NCBI GenBank assembly: GCA_037954235.1
Contig: JBBMOA010000004.1
Coordinates: 18,272,101 to 18,336,100, forward strand
Length of the DNA: 64,000 bases
Reading direction: 5' to 3'
From: Aulostomus chinensis
Lineage: Eukaryota > Chordata > Actinopteri > Syngnathiformes > Aulostomidae
The position numbers were made by a program, and so were the translations under genes. Positions 1-11,989 of this stretch are shown here, piece after piece (within the stretch, counting starts at the first letter, position 1; every line of letters begins with the position of its first letter). The notes beneath the pieces were generated by a model. The model was not told the DNA's origin, did not search any database, and saw nothing but the letters and a program-made list of their open reading frames with translations.

Positions 1-933
1 TGCCAATATCCAATATGCTGATATACTGCAACTTTTTTGGCCGATAACCAAGAGCAGTATATCCACTGTTTTCCCACAGTATTGCAGAGATCATCACACT
101 GCACAGATTTCTCTCACACAGAAAACGTAACTTCAGGTATTTACAGTCATCAAGTAAACAGTTTTATGGGTTAGTCATATTGGTGGACACTTGCAGCGTC
201 GACAAAAATACATTTTTAAAGCCAATATCAACTGATACCCCGAAAGTGAACATCAGGAAATGTGCTCAATGTTTCTTCTGACGTGGAAAACAAGGCGATT
301 TCTTTGTGCTTCAAATACTTTTTTATCTTCCGTTTCCCTGATGGTGTATCTGCCAGGACATGTAACATACTAAAAATGTACTAAAAACATACTAAAAAAA
401 TGAAAGTTATGATATTATGAACCAGAGGAACATCTAACATGTCCAAGCAAAACCTGTGCAGGTTTAACTGATTACAACAAAAACTGCAGGAGAGTTGACG
501 TGACTCTGGAGGCTAGTTGGTGGAGGTCTATGTGAGTCATTAAGCAGGAGAAAAGTCAATTAATGTCTCCATTGAGTCGCCCGACCTTCTGCCACTTGTT
601 ACGCATCACCAATACTTCCAATCAATCAGATGAATCCCACTGGCTTTGGGCTGGACGGTGGGAGGCCGATGGCAGCGTGAGGCGGGACAGATGGGAGGAG
701 AGAAATGGGGGGATAAAATGGAGATGATAAGGATGGGTATATGAGGAAAGGGAGACGATGGTGGAAAGGAGGTGATGAGAAAAGAGGTGGGTGAAGGAGG
801 AGGAGATAAGCAAGGGATGATTGGATGCCAGACCACAGATAAAAAACACAAAGTCATCGTTGAGCTCAGAGATCACAAAGAGAGAACATGTCCACTTCTC
901 TGTCTGGTACTATTACTATTCTTCCCTCCCTCT
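1..933. other. Non-coding, no gene seen
   Basis: I see no gene here. The first 240 bases carry short words such as gccaatatc and ctgatata that resemble a diverged fish repeat rich in GATAT/CCAATAT motifs; this is a weak resemblance. Bases about 690-830 are strongly purine-rich on the + strand (runs of gga, gag and aaa), which produces spurious open frames on both strands. The rest looks like single-copy sequence. Confidence 0.6.
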
Positions 934-976
934 GCGTGTGTGTGTGAGTGTGAGTGTGAGTGTGAGTGTGAGTGTG

Positions 977-1014
<38 letters not shown>

Positions 1015-1015
1015 T
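934..1015 (+). repeat. Compound microsatellite (GTGTGA)n(GT)n
   Basis: About seven units of a 6-base GTGTGA-type repeat run directly into about a dozen GT units. The hexamer looks like a GT array with periodic T-to-A interruptions that has itself been expanded. Open frames through it read as alternating Cys-Glu or Ser-Val and are artefacts. Confidence 0.95.
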
Positions 1016-1116
1016 GCATATGAGACTTCATTGTGTCAATCTATCTGCTTTCACTCTGCGGTTGCTAACATTCTCGCTCTCTTTCCCTGAGAGAAGAATT
1101 TTCACAATTTTTTGTG

Positions 1117-1150
1117 GCATTCTCTCTCTCTCTTTCTTTCTCTCTTTCTT
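1117..1150 (+). repeat. CT-rich simple repeat
   Basis: A short run of (TC)n followed by TTTC units on the + strand. It is low-complexity sequence. Confidence 0.85.
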
Positions 1151-2609
1151 CCACACACTAGCTGACAGTTATCAGACATCCAATTACAGCAGTGCCCTCA
1201 GACTGTGTGAGCGTGTGTGTCTGTGTGTGTATAGATATATGTGTTGGAGCTTTCCTTTTTTTTCTTTTTTCTTTTCTTGAGCAAACACACACCAACAGAG
1301 CGTCAGATCCCTGCTGATGCCTGTAACTCCCCAGGCCGGGATGCCCTGCTGTCCTCCAGACCACATCTTATCTAGGGATGAAGGATCTCATCATGAGAAA
1401 ACACACGCATATGAATGCACACACACACACAGATAGACAGCAAACAAATGAAAATATGACATACAAACATCAAACAAAAACGAGCTGAAGAGCTGGCTTA
1501 TATATATATATATATATTTAAGCAAACACACTGGTTCTCACGAACACAGCAAGAAAACGCATCCTTTGTCTCCTTTGTGATTGGTGCGACACCACAATGT
1601 TGAAACTGGTGAATGAAGAAATGTCATTGATACTGCTGACATTTACTGTGAACTTTCCAACAATCAAAAGAAAAAGGAAAAATCTGTAAGACGACATACT
1701 GTGGATATATGCATGTGAATTTGATTCTTTCATACTGTAGGAGTCATTATTTAGCCATCTGAGATTTAGCCATCTACAGATATACTGGAATATCTCAGAT
1801 CAGTGTCAAAGTTTTCTCATAATAAACCATCCACTTCACTCCCTGTCAGTCAGATTCTCCCCTCCTCTGTGCATCCATGTACAGCCCCACGTGTAATGAG
1901 ACTCACTCTGATGTTAACATTAGCTACATTAGCAAGTGTTTAAAATCATCGGCTGAGTACAGTCTAGACATCAGGGTCAGCTGCTAAGATCTCCTAGTTT
2001 CCCGTGAGGAATCGGGTGGTTATTAAATATTGCATGTCACGTGTAAGTGACGCTAAAGCAGGGTATACTCGAACCCCCTCAGGAGCCTCTGTCACTCGCT
2101 TCTTGCTGTAGTCACAATTAAACCATGCTGCAGTTCCTCAAAGGACACTGACTGGTCTGAAGGAGAAGACAACTAATAAAATGGTTTCTTGAGCATAAGG
2201 AAATGAGCTGCCCTGCAAGGTAAGAGGATAGATAGCAACATTTTAACTGACGTGTTCCCTCTCGGAATGGAGTGTTAAGGATCAAAACTTTCTCATACAC
2301 TATTTAGACTGCAAATGGAAACCATACCGGCCCCAAACTCTTGAACAATTCCTACGATTGACATATCAAGCTGCTTCTCAAGGCAAAACAACGGTAAAGT
2401 AAAAGACTGAGTAAAGCTGAGACCGCAGTATATTTTGTTCCATGATGACAAGATATTGAAAGAAAGCTAAATATAGTACAAAAACTAGGCAGCCTGAACA
2501 CAGCTGTTCGAGTTTTTTGTATTTACGTCATGAAATAATGGAGCATGGCTTCTGCATCTGTTACAGAATTAATACTGAGGTTGGAGCGCACACACCACGT
2601 ACATGCGCA

Positions 2610-2613
<4 letters not shown>
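1151..2613. other. Non-coding, mostly unique
   Basis: No gene is supported. It holds a short (AC)7-type run near 1419-1432, a (TA)n run at about 1498-1517, and a small direct duplication of tagccatct near 1752-1776. The remainder has no recognisable family. Confidence 0.55.

Positions 2614-2667
<54 letters not shown>
2614..2667 (+). repeat. (CA)27 microsatellite
   Basis: An uninterrupted dinucleotide array of about 27 CA units, preceded by a short GC/CA mixed run (gcgcacgcgc) that could adopt left-handed DNA. It is long enough to be polymorphic. Confidence 0.97.
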
Positions 2668-2668
<1 letters not shown>

Positions 2669-5156
2669 CTACACTCTAACGCTCTATCACTTTCAAATCA
2701 GTCACCCAACAGTGCACAAAGCTTCTATTGTGAAATGAAAATAGTGCCACAGTAAATGAATGCAGTCATCTGTAAGTGAAAATTACAGCGTTAAACCAAA
2801 CAGACGCACGCACATAGATTAAATATTCAATAGGAACTTTATCGATAAGTCAACACAGCATGCACACGGCTGGCCAATCAGCCAGCCCATACAAAATTCA
2901 GCCAGTAATTTGTTCCTACTGGAATTTGCCAGTGAAGAGAATATATGGGCGACATTATGCCTTGTGAATTGCAATGACCGTACAGGCTTATTGTTGCTGA
3001 TAGCATCTGTGTGGGCAAACAGGATGCTTGAATGGTTGTGAAAGGAAAAGCTTGGCTGTCTGTGAATACATTAGCAACTGTGTACGTGCATGTCAGTTTA
3101 TGTGTGTCCAGCATGGCCCACACACACCTGACACTGACAGGGACTATTGTGTGCTATGCTAATTTATCGCTACAGTTAGATGATGGGAACACTGTGAGCT
3201 TTTCAAATATTGGCAATGCTTCTCTCCGTCCTGCAAATGTGGGGAAAGGACGGTTGTTTTTCAAGTGCGTTGACAATTACTTTTTAATAGGATATTTGTG
3301 CAACTCCATTTAGATGCCATCTTTGTTTGCTGTCGTGTGTTATAGGCTTGACCGGTGGGAGGCAAAGCAATGGAATTGGGAGGTTTTCCCTTTAAAATGC
3401 TAATCTTTAGCAATGAATCAGCTCAAACTCTTCCATCAGACTTCCCAGTGTTCTGAGGACTTTTTGTGGTTGTTTTGGCCAAAAATGCTCCTTTTGTAGC
3501 CGCTTGTCCCCTCCCCCGTGTACAACAGAATTTGTGAACCTTTTTTTTTTTTGCTGTACAATTGCAAGAACTGGCAAAATGTGCAACTAAAAGCTAATAC
3601 GGCGCTTTGTTGAAAACGACTAACGCATATGACTATCTTGAACATTTATTGGGGAATGCCCCTTAACAGTTGTATATAACTGTCTCGGCTGCTACCGGTA
3701 AGAGCAGTGTGTTTACATGTTGCCATGACAACCCAGAGGTCAACCTGAATTCAACAAAACGTTCCAAGGACAGTTTTGTCAACTACCCAACTAGCATGTA
3801 AACGAGAATATCCCCACAGTTGTGACACATATAAACACTTTGTTCACAGGATCAGCTTAACCAGAAGAAGGACCTCAATTAAAATATGGTGTGCGTGAAA
3901 ATATAGTCATTGTTTACATAGGCACATGCGCACGAGGCAATGACGTGTCACATAACATCATGGAATTGATGTCAGAGGCTCCATCATCGAAGAAAAATAC
4001 ATTTTTTTTTAAACTTTTCGTTATGAAACGGCAGAATTTTGAAAAATATGCAAATGACTACAGATCGGTCTCACCATGATCACATCAGCACTGATCGCTT
4101 GCAAACTTTTCCTCTTCTCCACTTTTTCATGTCATTCCTCTAGTCTAGACACCCTTTTGAAAATCAATGCTTTTCCTCAGAGAGGGTTCTGAGGCAGCCA
4201 GGAGGTAAGCCTCAAGGCAAAACTGTCCTACCAGGTGGTAGAACTGCAGGTCCAGGCAGTAGAACCCTTCCGTATTCTGTGGTCTGCAGGCGAAACGTGA
4301 ACAGCAAATCAAGATTCGAGCAAATTTATTCGGCGGGTATGTAACTGCTTTTCACAGCAGGGATGATGTGGTTTTGCAGGTTGTGCTAATAACGAAATAA
4401 ATTTCAGCCAGTAAGCATTTCATCCTCAGGAATTCACATAACATTCAGCATTTTCTGAATATATTCAAACCAACCATACAAGGCTTTAAAACAAGGAATT
4501 TATTTCAGTTGTCAGGACACTTTTGGTGTTTTTGAATTATTGATGCGCAATAATATTGGTAACTGTAGATATCCGTCATTTTTGAAAAATGCTGGCTAAT
4601 ATTAGTATCAGCCCAGCAAGTCAAGATTCGCTTCTTCAGTTTCTCTTTGTTGTTCATGATGAAGCAACAATGAGCAACAGGCTTTTCCAAATATTTGGGA
4701 TATAACTTAGAAGAACTACTTCGACTGCATATTTCTACCATGTACTGCTCCTCCATCAAATTCAATTTTTATTTTCTATTTTTTTTGTTAGTATAAACAA
4801 AAAAAGCTGTAAAATATCAGCAGAAGTGCAACAGTGTGCATCCCTAATTGACAATGTAAGAATACTTTTCTTTCAGTTATGTAATTCTTTTGGACTTTGA
4901 ATAGGCCACACACTCACAACGTCTCACTTGCTTGCAACTTAAAAGGTTACTCAGCCATTCCCTTAACGACTGTGCACAACCGTATCTATGTTACAAAACA
5001 TCTGTCATATTCCCGTTGAACATATCATGCATGAAATAACATTTCAAGACAAATTGTACTGGGCTTGAAGCGACGTGGCATGAATTGTATTAAAAATTGG
5101 ACAGACATTTATAATCAGTACTTCAAAGCAGCTTACTTCAGTGAAAATGTGGACGC
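2668..5156. other. Non-coding, mostly unique
   Basis: No gene is supported. The stretch contains only short A or T runs (3541-3552, 4003-4011, 4781-4788). Around 4550-4850 there are words (aatattggtaac, ttagtatcagcc, gtgcatccctaatt) resembling a degraded fish interspersed repeat; this is low confidence. Open frames of 60-93 codons overlap each other on both strands and look random. Confidence 0.5.

Positions 5157-5220
<64 letters not shown>
5157..5220 (+). repeat. (TA)n microsatellite
   Basis: Sixty-odd bases of almost pure alternating AT with one G near 5161. The array is self-complementary and can extrude a hairpin or cruciform. Confidence 0.97.
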
Positions 5221-5224
<4 letters not shown>

Positions 5225-6185
5225 CATTATCATTACACACATACATGCTCTTGTATACATGTCTACGAGTATATTGGCAGTTTCAATGTTTCCTCAGATT
5301 GACTTAAATGAAGACTACACATCTTTCAAATAAGCAATTGCACCAAATTGATTTCGTTTTCTCTCTCATATCTGCAGTCTAGAATATCAGCTACATCAGC
5401 ATTTACTCGTTCAAAGGCTCTAATCCAATATGGCATGCCGTTTTCTTCACTGTGAATATAAAAGATGCCTTAGTCTTCGGCCGGGCCACTGTCAATGCAT
5501 ATTGCCTTGGCCAACATTGCCCCATGCATAGATTTCAACGGATCAATACGTCTTGCACATGAAGTATTCTTCAGCTATTGACTCGGCTGGCCAGGGGCTC
5601 TGCTTCTTAGAGCGGTGCAGGATGTGTTGCCAAAAGCTTAGATAGCGAAATGAAAAAATGGTGCAACGTAAATGAGTCAGAGGGCCCACATGAGAAGACT
5701 TGAGAAGGGACATTTCATCACAGATATACATTTTTCACTCATCTGCAACCATTCGATATTTTGGTGCCCGAAACGAAGGTACGAGGAGGGGCTGCAGTAA
5801 GGTTGTGTACGTGGCAGTAATGTAGCTGAGTGACTTGGGTCATTTGAGCTTCTCACAAGGGCTTGGGATAAACTGCGGGGATAAGGGGGGGGGGGGGGGT
5901 GGTGCTCATTTTGGTGCCAGGCCTCTCAGAAACTCCCCCAATTCATGGTAATCCCACAACCCAATGTCACAAAAAGAGTCGCACCCGTTTGTTTTTCGCA
6001 ACATCGACTACGCTCGTGTTTTGCTCGTGCAAAAACAGAGCCTAGTGCATTGATGGGACTAATAATAGAGATGATGGCAATTGGAAACTTTTTGTGAAAC
6101 AATCTTCATTCAAGCCGAAAAGATACCCTTCACTCCCATGTGTACGTGTTAGGGGGCTGAGAGCCATAGAAACAAGGCGATCACT
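5221..6185. other. Non-coding with a 15-base G run
   Basis: No gene is seen. A poly(G) run of 15 lies at 5885-5899 followed by tggtgctc. Remaining sequence is unremarkable. Confidence 0.55.
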
Positions 6186-6722
6186 AGTTAGCTTAGCACA
6201 ATGAAAGGGAGTGGATGGAAAAAGTTAGCACAGCTCCGTCAAAACGTAATATCATAATCATAACCAGCAATTTTTTTTTTTAACATGGCCTCTTATCTAA
6301 CAATTATTGGACGTTGTAATTTTGGGATTAGCCATTTAATCAGAACTGCTTTCCAATTTAAATGGCTTCGTGCAAAGATTTGACGCAGCACCTCAAAAGC
6401 CTCATTCACCCAGAACAAAACAAAACATTGTTAACACTAAAGAGTGACTGCTACTACTAATCACGGCTAAATTAATACGAAAGGATGAAGAGGATAACTC
6501 GGGGACAAACCTAGAATATCAATACCTCAATATCTTGAACATATTTGATGACCTAGAATGGGAAGTCTGCTAACATTTACTATCCACTACCATTCGCTGG
6601 GCTAAGCTAACTAGCTCAGCTCATTAATTCACACACAGGTGACAGAAACGTATATGTTGTTCGGCTCTGGGGAGGAAGATAAATACGAGTATTTCCCAAA
6701 AAAGTTGGAGTGTTCCTTTTAG
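6186..6722 (+). repeat. Old interspersed repeat, probably a non-autonomous DNA element
   Basis: The left part contains agttagcttagc (6188-6199), and its reverse complement gctaagctaact occurs about 400 bases later (near 6602), so the two are inverted. The right end reads tttcccaaaaaagttggag then tgttccttt, which resembles the end of a common teleost repeat finishing in ...TTCCCAAAATG...CTATTCCTTTAA (recalled, not searched). No coding capacity is visible. The left boundary is uncertain and the family name is not known to me. Confidence 0.45.
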
Positions 6723-7606
6723 ACCACAAACCCCTACTGTCAGCATAGGCTTATTTTATCTACCTCTTTTCTGTCTAACTTTTTCCCCTCCTCTAGTTCC
6801 TCCAGCAGCACCACATTATGCTTCCGTTCTCTCGCTCGTTTCTCCCTCAACATCAGAGGTTGTGTTAAGCAAATGTTTTCTGTCATTGACAGATTATTTT
6901 CGTTCTTACATTGATGGAAAAATCTGAAGGGCATCCATTATTTTGACAAATTAGAGCACTGAGGGGGATCAACCATTAACACCTGTTCCCCTGATGCAGA
7001 AGAAATGCATGCTGCCTGATTTTCTCCCTGAGGTTGCAGGCTAATTACAGATGATTTCTGATCAATTGTCTGAGAGATCTGTAAGTTTGTTCTGAATATT
7101 ACATGGTATTGTGAATCAGACGCTAATGAAAAAGGATGATGTCTCATTATCATTCAATATTTAAAATGATGGATCGTATTAGATAATGACAGAATTTTTA
7201 CAACCCTGTCCATCAAAGTGACAAGAAAGTCTAATAGATGTGTCATCCCCCCCCCCCATGCTGCTTAATGCGCAAGATCTGTGTGTCGGGGTTTTACTCT
7301 CTCTGAGGCAGCAGGGCTTTGTCATGCACCTCCTCTCTGTTGCCCTTCCTCCTGTCCCTCCCACTGGATGATCGCTCGCTTGTGGCTGGTCTTTACGCAA
7401 TCTCAATTACAAACGCCCTTACAAAAGTCAACAGCAGCAAAAACGGTGGGAGAATCAGTCGTCAGGAGAAAAAAAAAAGTTGTCCATTAGGCTCAGCTAA
7501 ATGCGTCGCTACAAATTTACTTCATGAGAAACTCTTGACAAGACACCCAGAACAGACATACTGACAGATTACTTGGTCCTTCCAGGATTTCACTGTTTTG
7601 TTTTTT
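6723..7606. other. Non-coding; possible conserved element at 7000-7190
   Basis: No gene is seen. Bases 7000-7190 look like balanced unique sequence rich in homeodomain-like cores (ggctaattacag at 7039-7050, gatcaattgtc, cgctaatga). An 11-base C run lies at 7247-7257. See the separate finding for the conserved-element idea. Confidence 0.45.
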
Positions 7607-7676
7607 GTGTGTGTGGTTTTGTGTGTGTGTGTGTATGTGTGTGTGTGTGTGGTTTTGTGTGTGTGAGAGAGAGAGA
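7607..7676 (+). repeat. Interrupted (GT)n with (GA)n end
   Basis: GT runs are punctuated by repeated ggtttt blocks, then a short (GA)6 run. The ggtttt interruptions recur at 7615-7620 and 7650-7656, suggesting the whole GT-plus-TTTT unit was duplicated. Confidence 0.9.
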
Positions 7677-8047
7677 CTTTTGAGGTACAAATGTTTAAAT
7701 TTGCAACATTTTTTTTCATTTTCTTCAGCCAGTTGAGGTTGTTAGCTGGAGAAAAAAGGGGTCAGTCGTGGTTTTTACAGTTCAGTTGGGAAAAGACTGA
7801 AAAGAGTTTGACTGAACCTTGACTGGATATTATAGAGGCGGTCACTGGAGGAGCGGAGAGGAGAGGAAGGGATCACTCCAGAGATGAGTTCATAATCTCT
7901 TTTCTGAATTATGTCGTCATGGAAATGAACATTCCAATTATGTGGTTATAAAAGTAAAACTTCTGTTATTACAGGATATCGAGCCAATATTTGTACAGGT
8001 TCCACCGTCGGGGAGTTCCTTCGGAGACAGACAAGAAAAGCTTGACC

Positions 8048-8117
8048 AAAAAAAAAAAAAAAAATGCTGTACCTGCAGAATTCAAACACATTACACACAC
8101 ACACACACACACACACA
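8048..8117 (+). repeat. Poly(A)17 then (AC)n
   Basis: An A17 run at 8048-8064 is followed by 28 ordinary bases and an AC array of about 12 units at 8093-8117. Both are simple repeats. Confidence 0.93.
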
Positions 8118-9183
8118 TTATTAGATTTCCTAGTTGAGGAAGAAAGCACACATCAATCTAGCTTCTCACCTGCGTTACTCGTGATATGAGGGATCATTTT
8201 TCTGTAGTTTGCTGTCAACCTCACTGTCCAACAGAGACTGGAACCTCTTGTTCAACACACAACTGACAGTTTAATAATATACACACACATTGAGAGATTG
8301 CATTTTGGGTTGAAGAGAAGAAAACTTCATTTGAAGTGCCAAACATGCTGATGGATGGTGCTCTACTCCCCCTACAGTTTTCTGTACGCAAACCAGCTGG
8401 TCTTTCAGGGGGCTTGAGCTGGTAAAATCTCTGTTTCTAAACAATCAGTGGCGTTGCTAGGGAAAGTTACGAAGGTAAAGGGACTATTACCAGCACCTCT
8501 GTATGTTCAGGTAGAAGAAATACTTCCCAATACACATTTTACAGGTTTAACGTCATCTAAGTAAAAGAATAATTTCACAGGTAGCGTCAAATATTCCAAC
8601 TACGGCCCCCTTGATGCAGATGAGTCGAGTCCAAAGTGCTTCACAGCTTCACTGACAAGACAAACATTAAAGGGAATGAAATTAACCTCTCGAACCTTTG
8701 TAACGATGCCTTTAATTATGAACGGTGGATTACCTTCCCTTCATGGATCAACTTTGTCAGAAGTTGTTATGCTGTTACTGGCACCAGCAGTTGATTATCA
8801 GTTGCATCGACTCGCGAGTCTACAACATCCAGAAGCTCAAACTTTTGGCACTAATGTGTTGCTAAATTGACATCCTGAGTTACTGTGAATGACTCTTCGG
8901 AGAAAGTGTTATTTTACTCTTTACTTTAAAAGTAATTGTTTATCTGGTTTGTTATCTGTGGGGTCTGTACAACAACTATCTTCAGTTTTCCTATCATGTT
9001 AGGTTAGGCAGAACATCTCAATGACTGATGGAGAGAATTTGATGAAATTTGGTGGAAAGATCAACTTTCCCAAGACAGATTGCAACTTGTAGGACCTAGA
9101 CCCTTAAGAAGGTTCTAAGCCATTATAAAGATACACTTTTTTTGTTTACTTTTTTGTTTTTGTATGGACATGTCATTGATGAC
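8118..9183. other. Non-coding, possible old repeat near the end
   Basis: No gene is seen. Around 8630-8680 the words gtccaaagtgcttcacag and caaacattaaa resemble fish interspersed-repeat text. From about 9010 the sequence (atttgatgaaatttggtgg) also looks repeat-derived and continues on the far side of the SINE that begins at 9193. These are resemblances only. Confidence 0.4.
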
Positions 9184-9192
9184 TTCTGATCA

Positions 9193-9548
9193 GCCGGGCG
9201 GCACAGTGGTGCAGCGGTCAGCACTGTCGCTTCATAGCAAGAAGGTTCCAGGTTCGAGTCCTGGCTCAGGCACGGGATCTTTCTATGTGGAGTCTGCATG
9301 TTCTCCCTGTTCCTGTGTGGGTTCTCTCTGGTACTCCAGCTTCCTCCCACAGTCCAAAGACATCAAGAGGGGACGGGCCTGATTGATACTCTCAACCCAC
9401 CGTAGGCATGGCTGTGAGTGGCGACCCGTCCAGGGTGAACCCTGCCTCTCCCCCGAAGGCTGCTGGGATAGGCTCCAGCTCCCCTGCCACACTTAACAGG
9501 ATAAGCAGTAGAAAATGGATGGATGGATGGATGGATGGATGGATGGAA
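9193..9548 (+). mobile_element. tRNA-headed SINE copy 1 with 9-bp target duplication
   Basis: The head carries a Pol III A box (tggtgcagcgg, 9207-9217) and a perfect B box (ggttcgagtcc, 9251-9261). The body has the family words cttcctcccacagtccaaag and gctgggataggctccag. The 3' end reads cttaacaggataagcag, then gaaa and (ATGG)n. The flanks show a perfect 9-bp direct duplication, ttctgatca, at 9184-9192 and 9549-9557, marking insertion into a pre-existing site. Compared with the copies at 39706 and 59162, the middle is shortened: the part containing the 'tctctatgtgttggccctgcg' region is absent. A tRNA-derived SINE is clear; the published family name is not known to me. Confidence 0.92.
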
Positions 9549-10660
9549 TTCTGATCACATTCCTTGATGAAAAAAAATGTTTCCGCTTCTGGAAAACATG
9601 TTGATCATATTCTGGATCTATATCTCCAAATACCTTTTGGTTGGATTTACAATCTACATCAGATAATCGTAGAGAAACAATTTTTATTTTGTTTTCCCTG
9701 ATATCTGATATGTTGCGGCTTGTTGGGTCAATAACTACTCCCATTTCTCCACCGATTTGTTGTGATTATCAGGTCTCTTCTCATGATCATCTTAACACAA
9801 TTCCCTCATGGAAATAGAAACGGATTGTTTTGTTTTTGTTTTTTTAATCAGTTAATCGTATCAGTGGAAATCAGCTTTGCCAGTACACCAATAATTCATT
9901 TCAATAGCAGCCAATACTGATAACATGCTGATAATACCCATTGAAAAATGGCTGCCAAAGACTTTTTTTTTTGTAGTTGGGAAGACTATTTGGATTATAC
10001 CTTCGCTATTACACAGTCTCCATGGTTAATGTGCCCCCCTGAAGGTTTGTGTAGCTCATAACACACAACATGGTGGTCTTAGTGTTTTTGTAATGTTTTA
10101 TAAATGTGTCATCAATTTCTGACTGCACCCTCACAAAAGTTCAACAAGGTTGTTCTTGGCTCTGTCTCCGTGCGTGACTCCGCCCCTCTGGTATCCAAGC
10201 CTGAGCTAAGTTTGAGACATTAGTGTAAGTTTGTGGAGGGTATGAGGGTTAAGGCGATTCTTTCCCTTCAATTTCCTCTAAAGAACAGCAAAAGTGATTT
10301 GTCTCTCTGCTGGGTGTCCTTTGACCCTCTAATCCAGGAACTGTGAGACTGATCTGCTCCTCTGTGCCCCCCCCCCCCCCCCCCATGCTGCTCGGGGCCA
10401 ATCAACAGCCGCATAACACTATTATTTCAACCTTCTCCTCCGTGGGGGTGTCACTACCCATCCATCGATTCTCTCGCTTCTTTCATCCTTCTTTCTGTAT
10501 TCATCTTTCCTCTATCTTTGTCTTCTCTCTGCCTTCCTCATCTTCTGCTTCACCCTGTATTCACACATCCAATTCTTTCTATCTACCAAATATCTCTCTC
10601 CTGTCCTGATTTCACCACCCCTCCTAGCTTTAGAAACTATACATCCATCTCTCCATTCCT
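9549..10660. other. Non-coding with an 18-base C run
   Basis: The first 200 bases continue the old repeat-like text interrupted by the SINE. No gene is seen. A C run of 18 lies at 10367-10384. From about 10430 to 10660 the + strand becomes pyrimidine-rich, which explains the overlapping open frames there. Confidence 0.55.
10367..10384 (+). repeat. Poly(C)18 run
   Basis: Eighteen uninterrupted C. It is one of an unusual number of long G/C homopolymers in this window. Confidence 0.97.
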
Positions 10661-10815
10661 CAAAGGCCCCTTGCGGCCAAGGCTCCATAATGAAATCTCA
10701 GCAAGCCTTATTGTGTTGATTAAAGCTGTCAGAAAGGAACTAAGAGAGGAAAAATACAGCCAACATCAGGGGAAAACAAGGGCTCAATGGTGCGTTGCCA
10801 ATGCCCTTGTTTCAG
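10661..10815. other. Possible conserved non-coding stretch
   Basis: Balanced, repeat-free sequence within pyrimidine-rich surroundings, containing ccataatgaaatctcag and gattaaagctgtcag. It has homeodomain/TALE-like motif density but no coding potential. Conservation is inferred from texture only and has not been tested. Confidence 0.25.
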
Positions 10816-11989
10816 CTACTGTTAAGACTTCCTTCCTGTATGTGTTTCTGCCATATATACACACAATTTACCTCTCGCAGCCCCCCCCCACCCCACCACC
10901 ACCATTCATTTCAGTTTAAGCGGCACCAGGTGTGTTCAATAACCTCCTGACCTCAACCCAGAGCAATTCTGTAACACCACATCTGCTTCTCCAGCCACTC
11001 TCACAGCAAAATTAAATCACTGCAAAAATGTTCTGTTGTGACAAATCCATTGAAATCATCGAACATTTAATCATACACTTCAGCAGGCGACTTATAATAC
11101 TTAAACCACTGAAAATGGCCTCCTAATACCGGTTTATGAAGTAATAAAGTAAAAAAAATAAATAAAAATGAATGAAAGTACAAAGATGGTGACCAAGCAG
11201 GGAATGCTCTGGGAAAAACACAGCATGAAAACCCTTACTTGCGTCCCCACAAATCTCTGCAAATAACAGCGATCGTTGCAGTTTCCAGCGGTTCACGGGC
11301 TGTGACACTCACACACTGATGGTAGGGGCTGCCATGAAAGATACCGACCTTCTCACTGGGAGCATTTAGGGGTTCAGTTAGGCAAATCTACCATTCCTTG
11401 AAAGGGTCAGATCCGAACATGTCGGGGTACGGGACTGGCTACTTTTTGATGATCAGCCGCTTCAGCTGCTGGAAGAAAAAGTTTTTCCAATTCCCAACAC
11501 TGTCCCGCCATGCAGATTGGCGGAAACATGGTACCCGATATATTAAATGAGTGCACAACGGGCAAAGGAATGTTTGGGATTGTTTACAGCATGAACTTGT
11601 GTCCACCTAGGTGTCCGACATACACAAGGACAAGGTGGCTCACACAAGCGCAATACATGTAAAAATTGTGAATGAGGTTTACACACTCTTACAGGCGTAT
11701 GTGAGAACACTTCCCATCAGGCATTTTTATTCCCGAGCAACACGGGATGGCATTTCCTCTAGAAGCTAATGTTCTATTAGCATAACATTAACAGAGAAGC
11801 CGGTGCCTGACAGCCTGACAAGGCTGCATATCAACTATTTCTCTTTCAATTACAAATATGACAGAGAGGAACTGCAGGCAATTGAGCACGACAATCAAGA
11901 GGATTTCTCCTCAAGGAGTGTGTTAATGTGTTGACCAGGATGTAGACATGTTGTCCATTGCGCCTTTAAATTGCGACGCTTATTCGGCT
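10816..11989. other. Non-coding, mostly unique
   Basis: No gene is seen. There is a short CCCA/CCACC low-complexity run at about 10881-10905 and an A-rich run (aaaaaataaataaaaatgaatg) near 11150. Bases about 11740-11890 look like another motif-dense unique stretch (tttcaattacaaatatgac, ggcaattgagc). Confidence 0.5.

Noticed and set aside
9193..9270. Apparent tRNA gene with A and B boxes
   Set aside because: The boxes belong to a SINE head: the sequence continues into the SINE body, cannot fold a full cloverleaf acceptor stem with what follows, and recurs in other copies.
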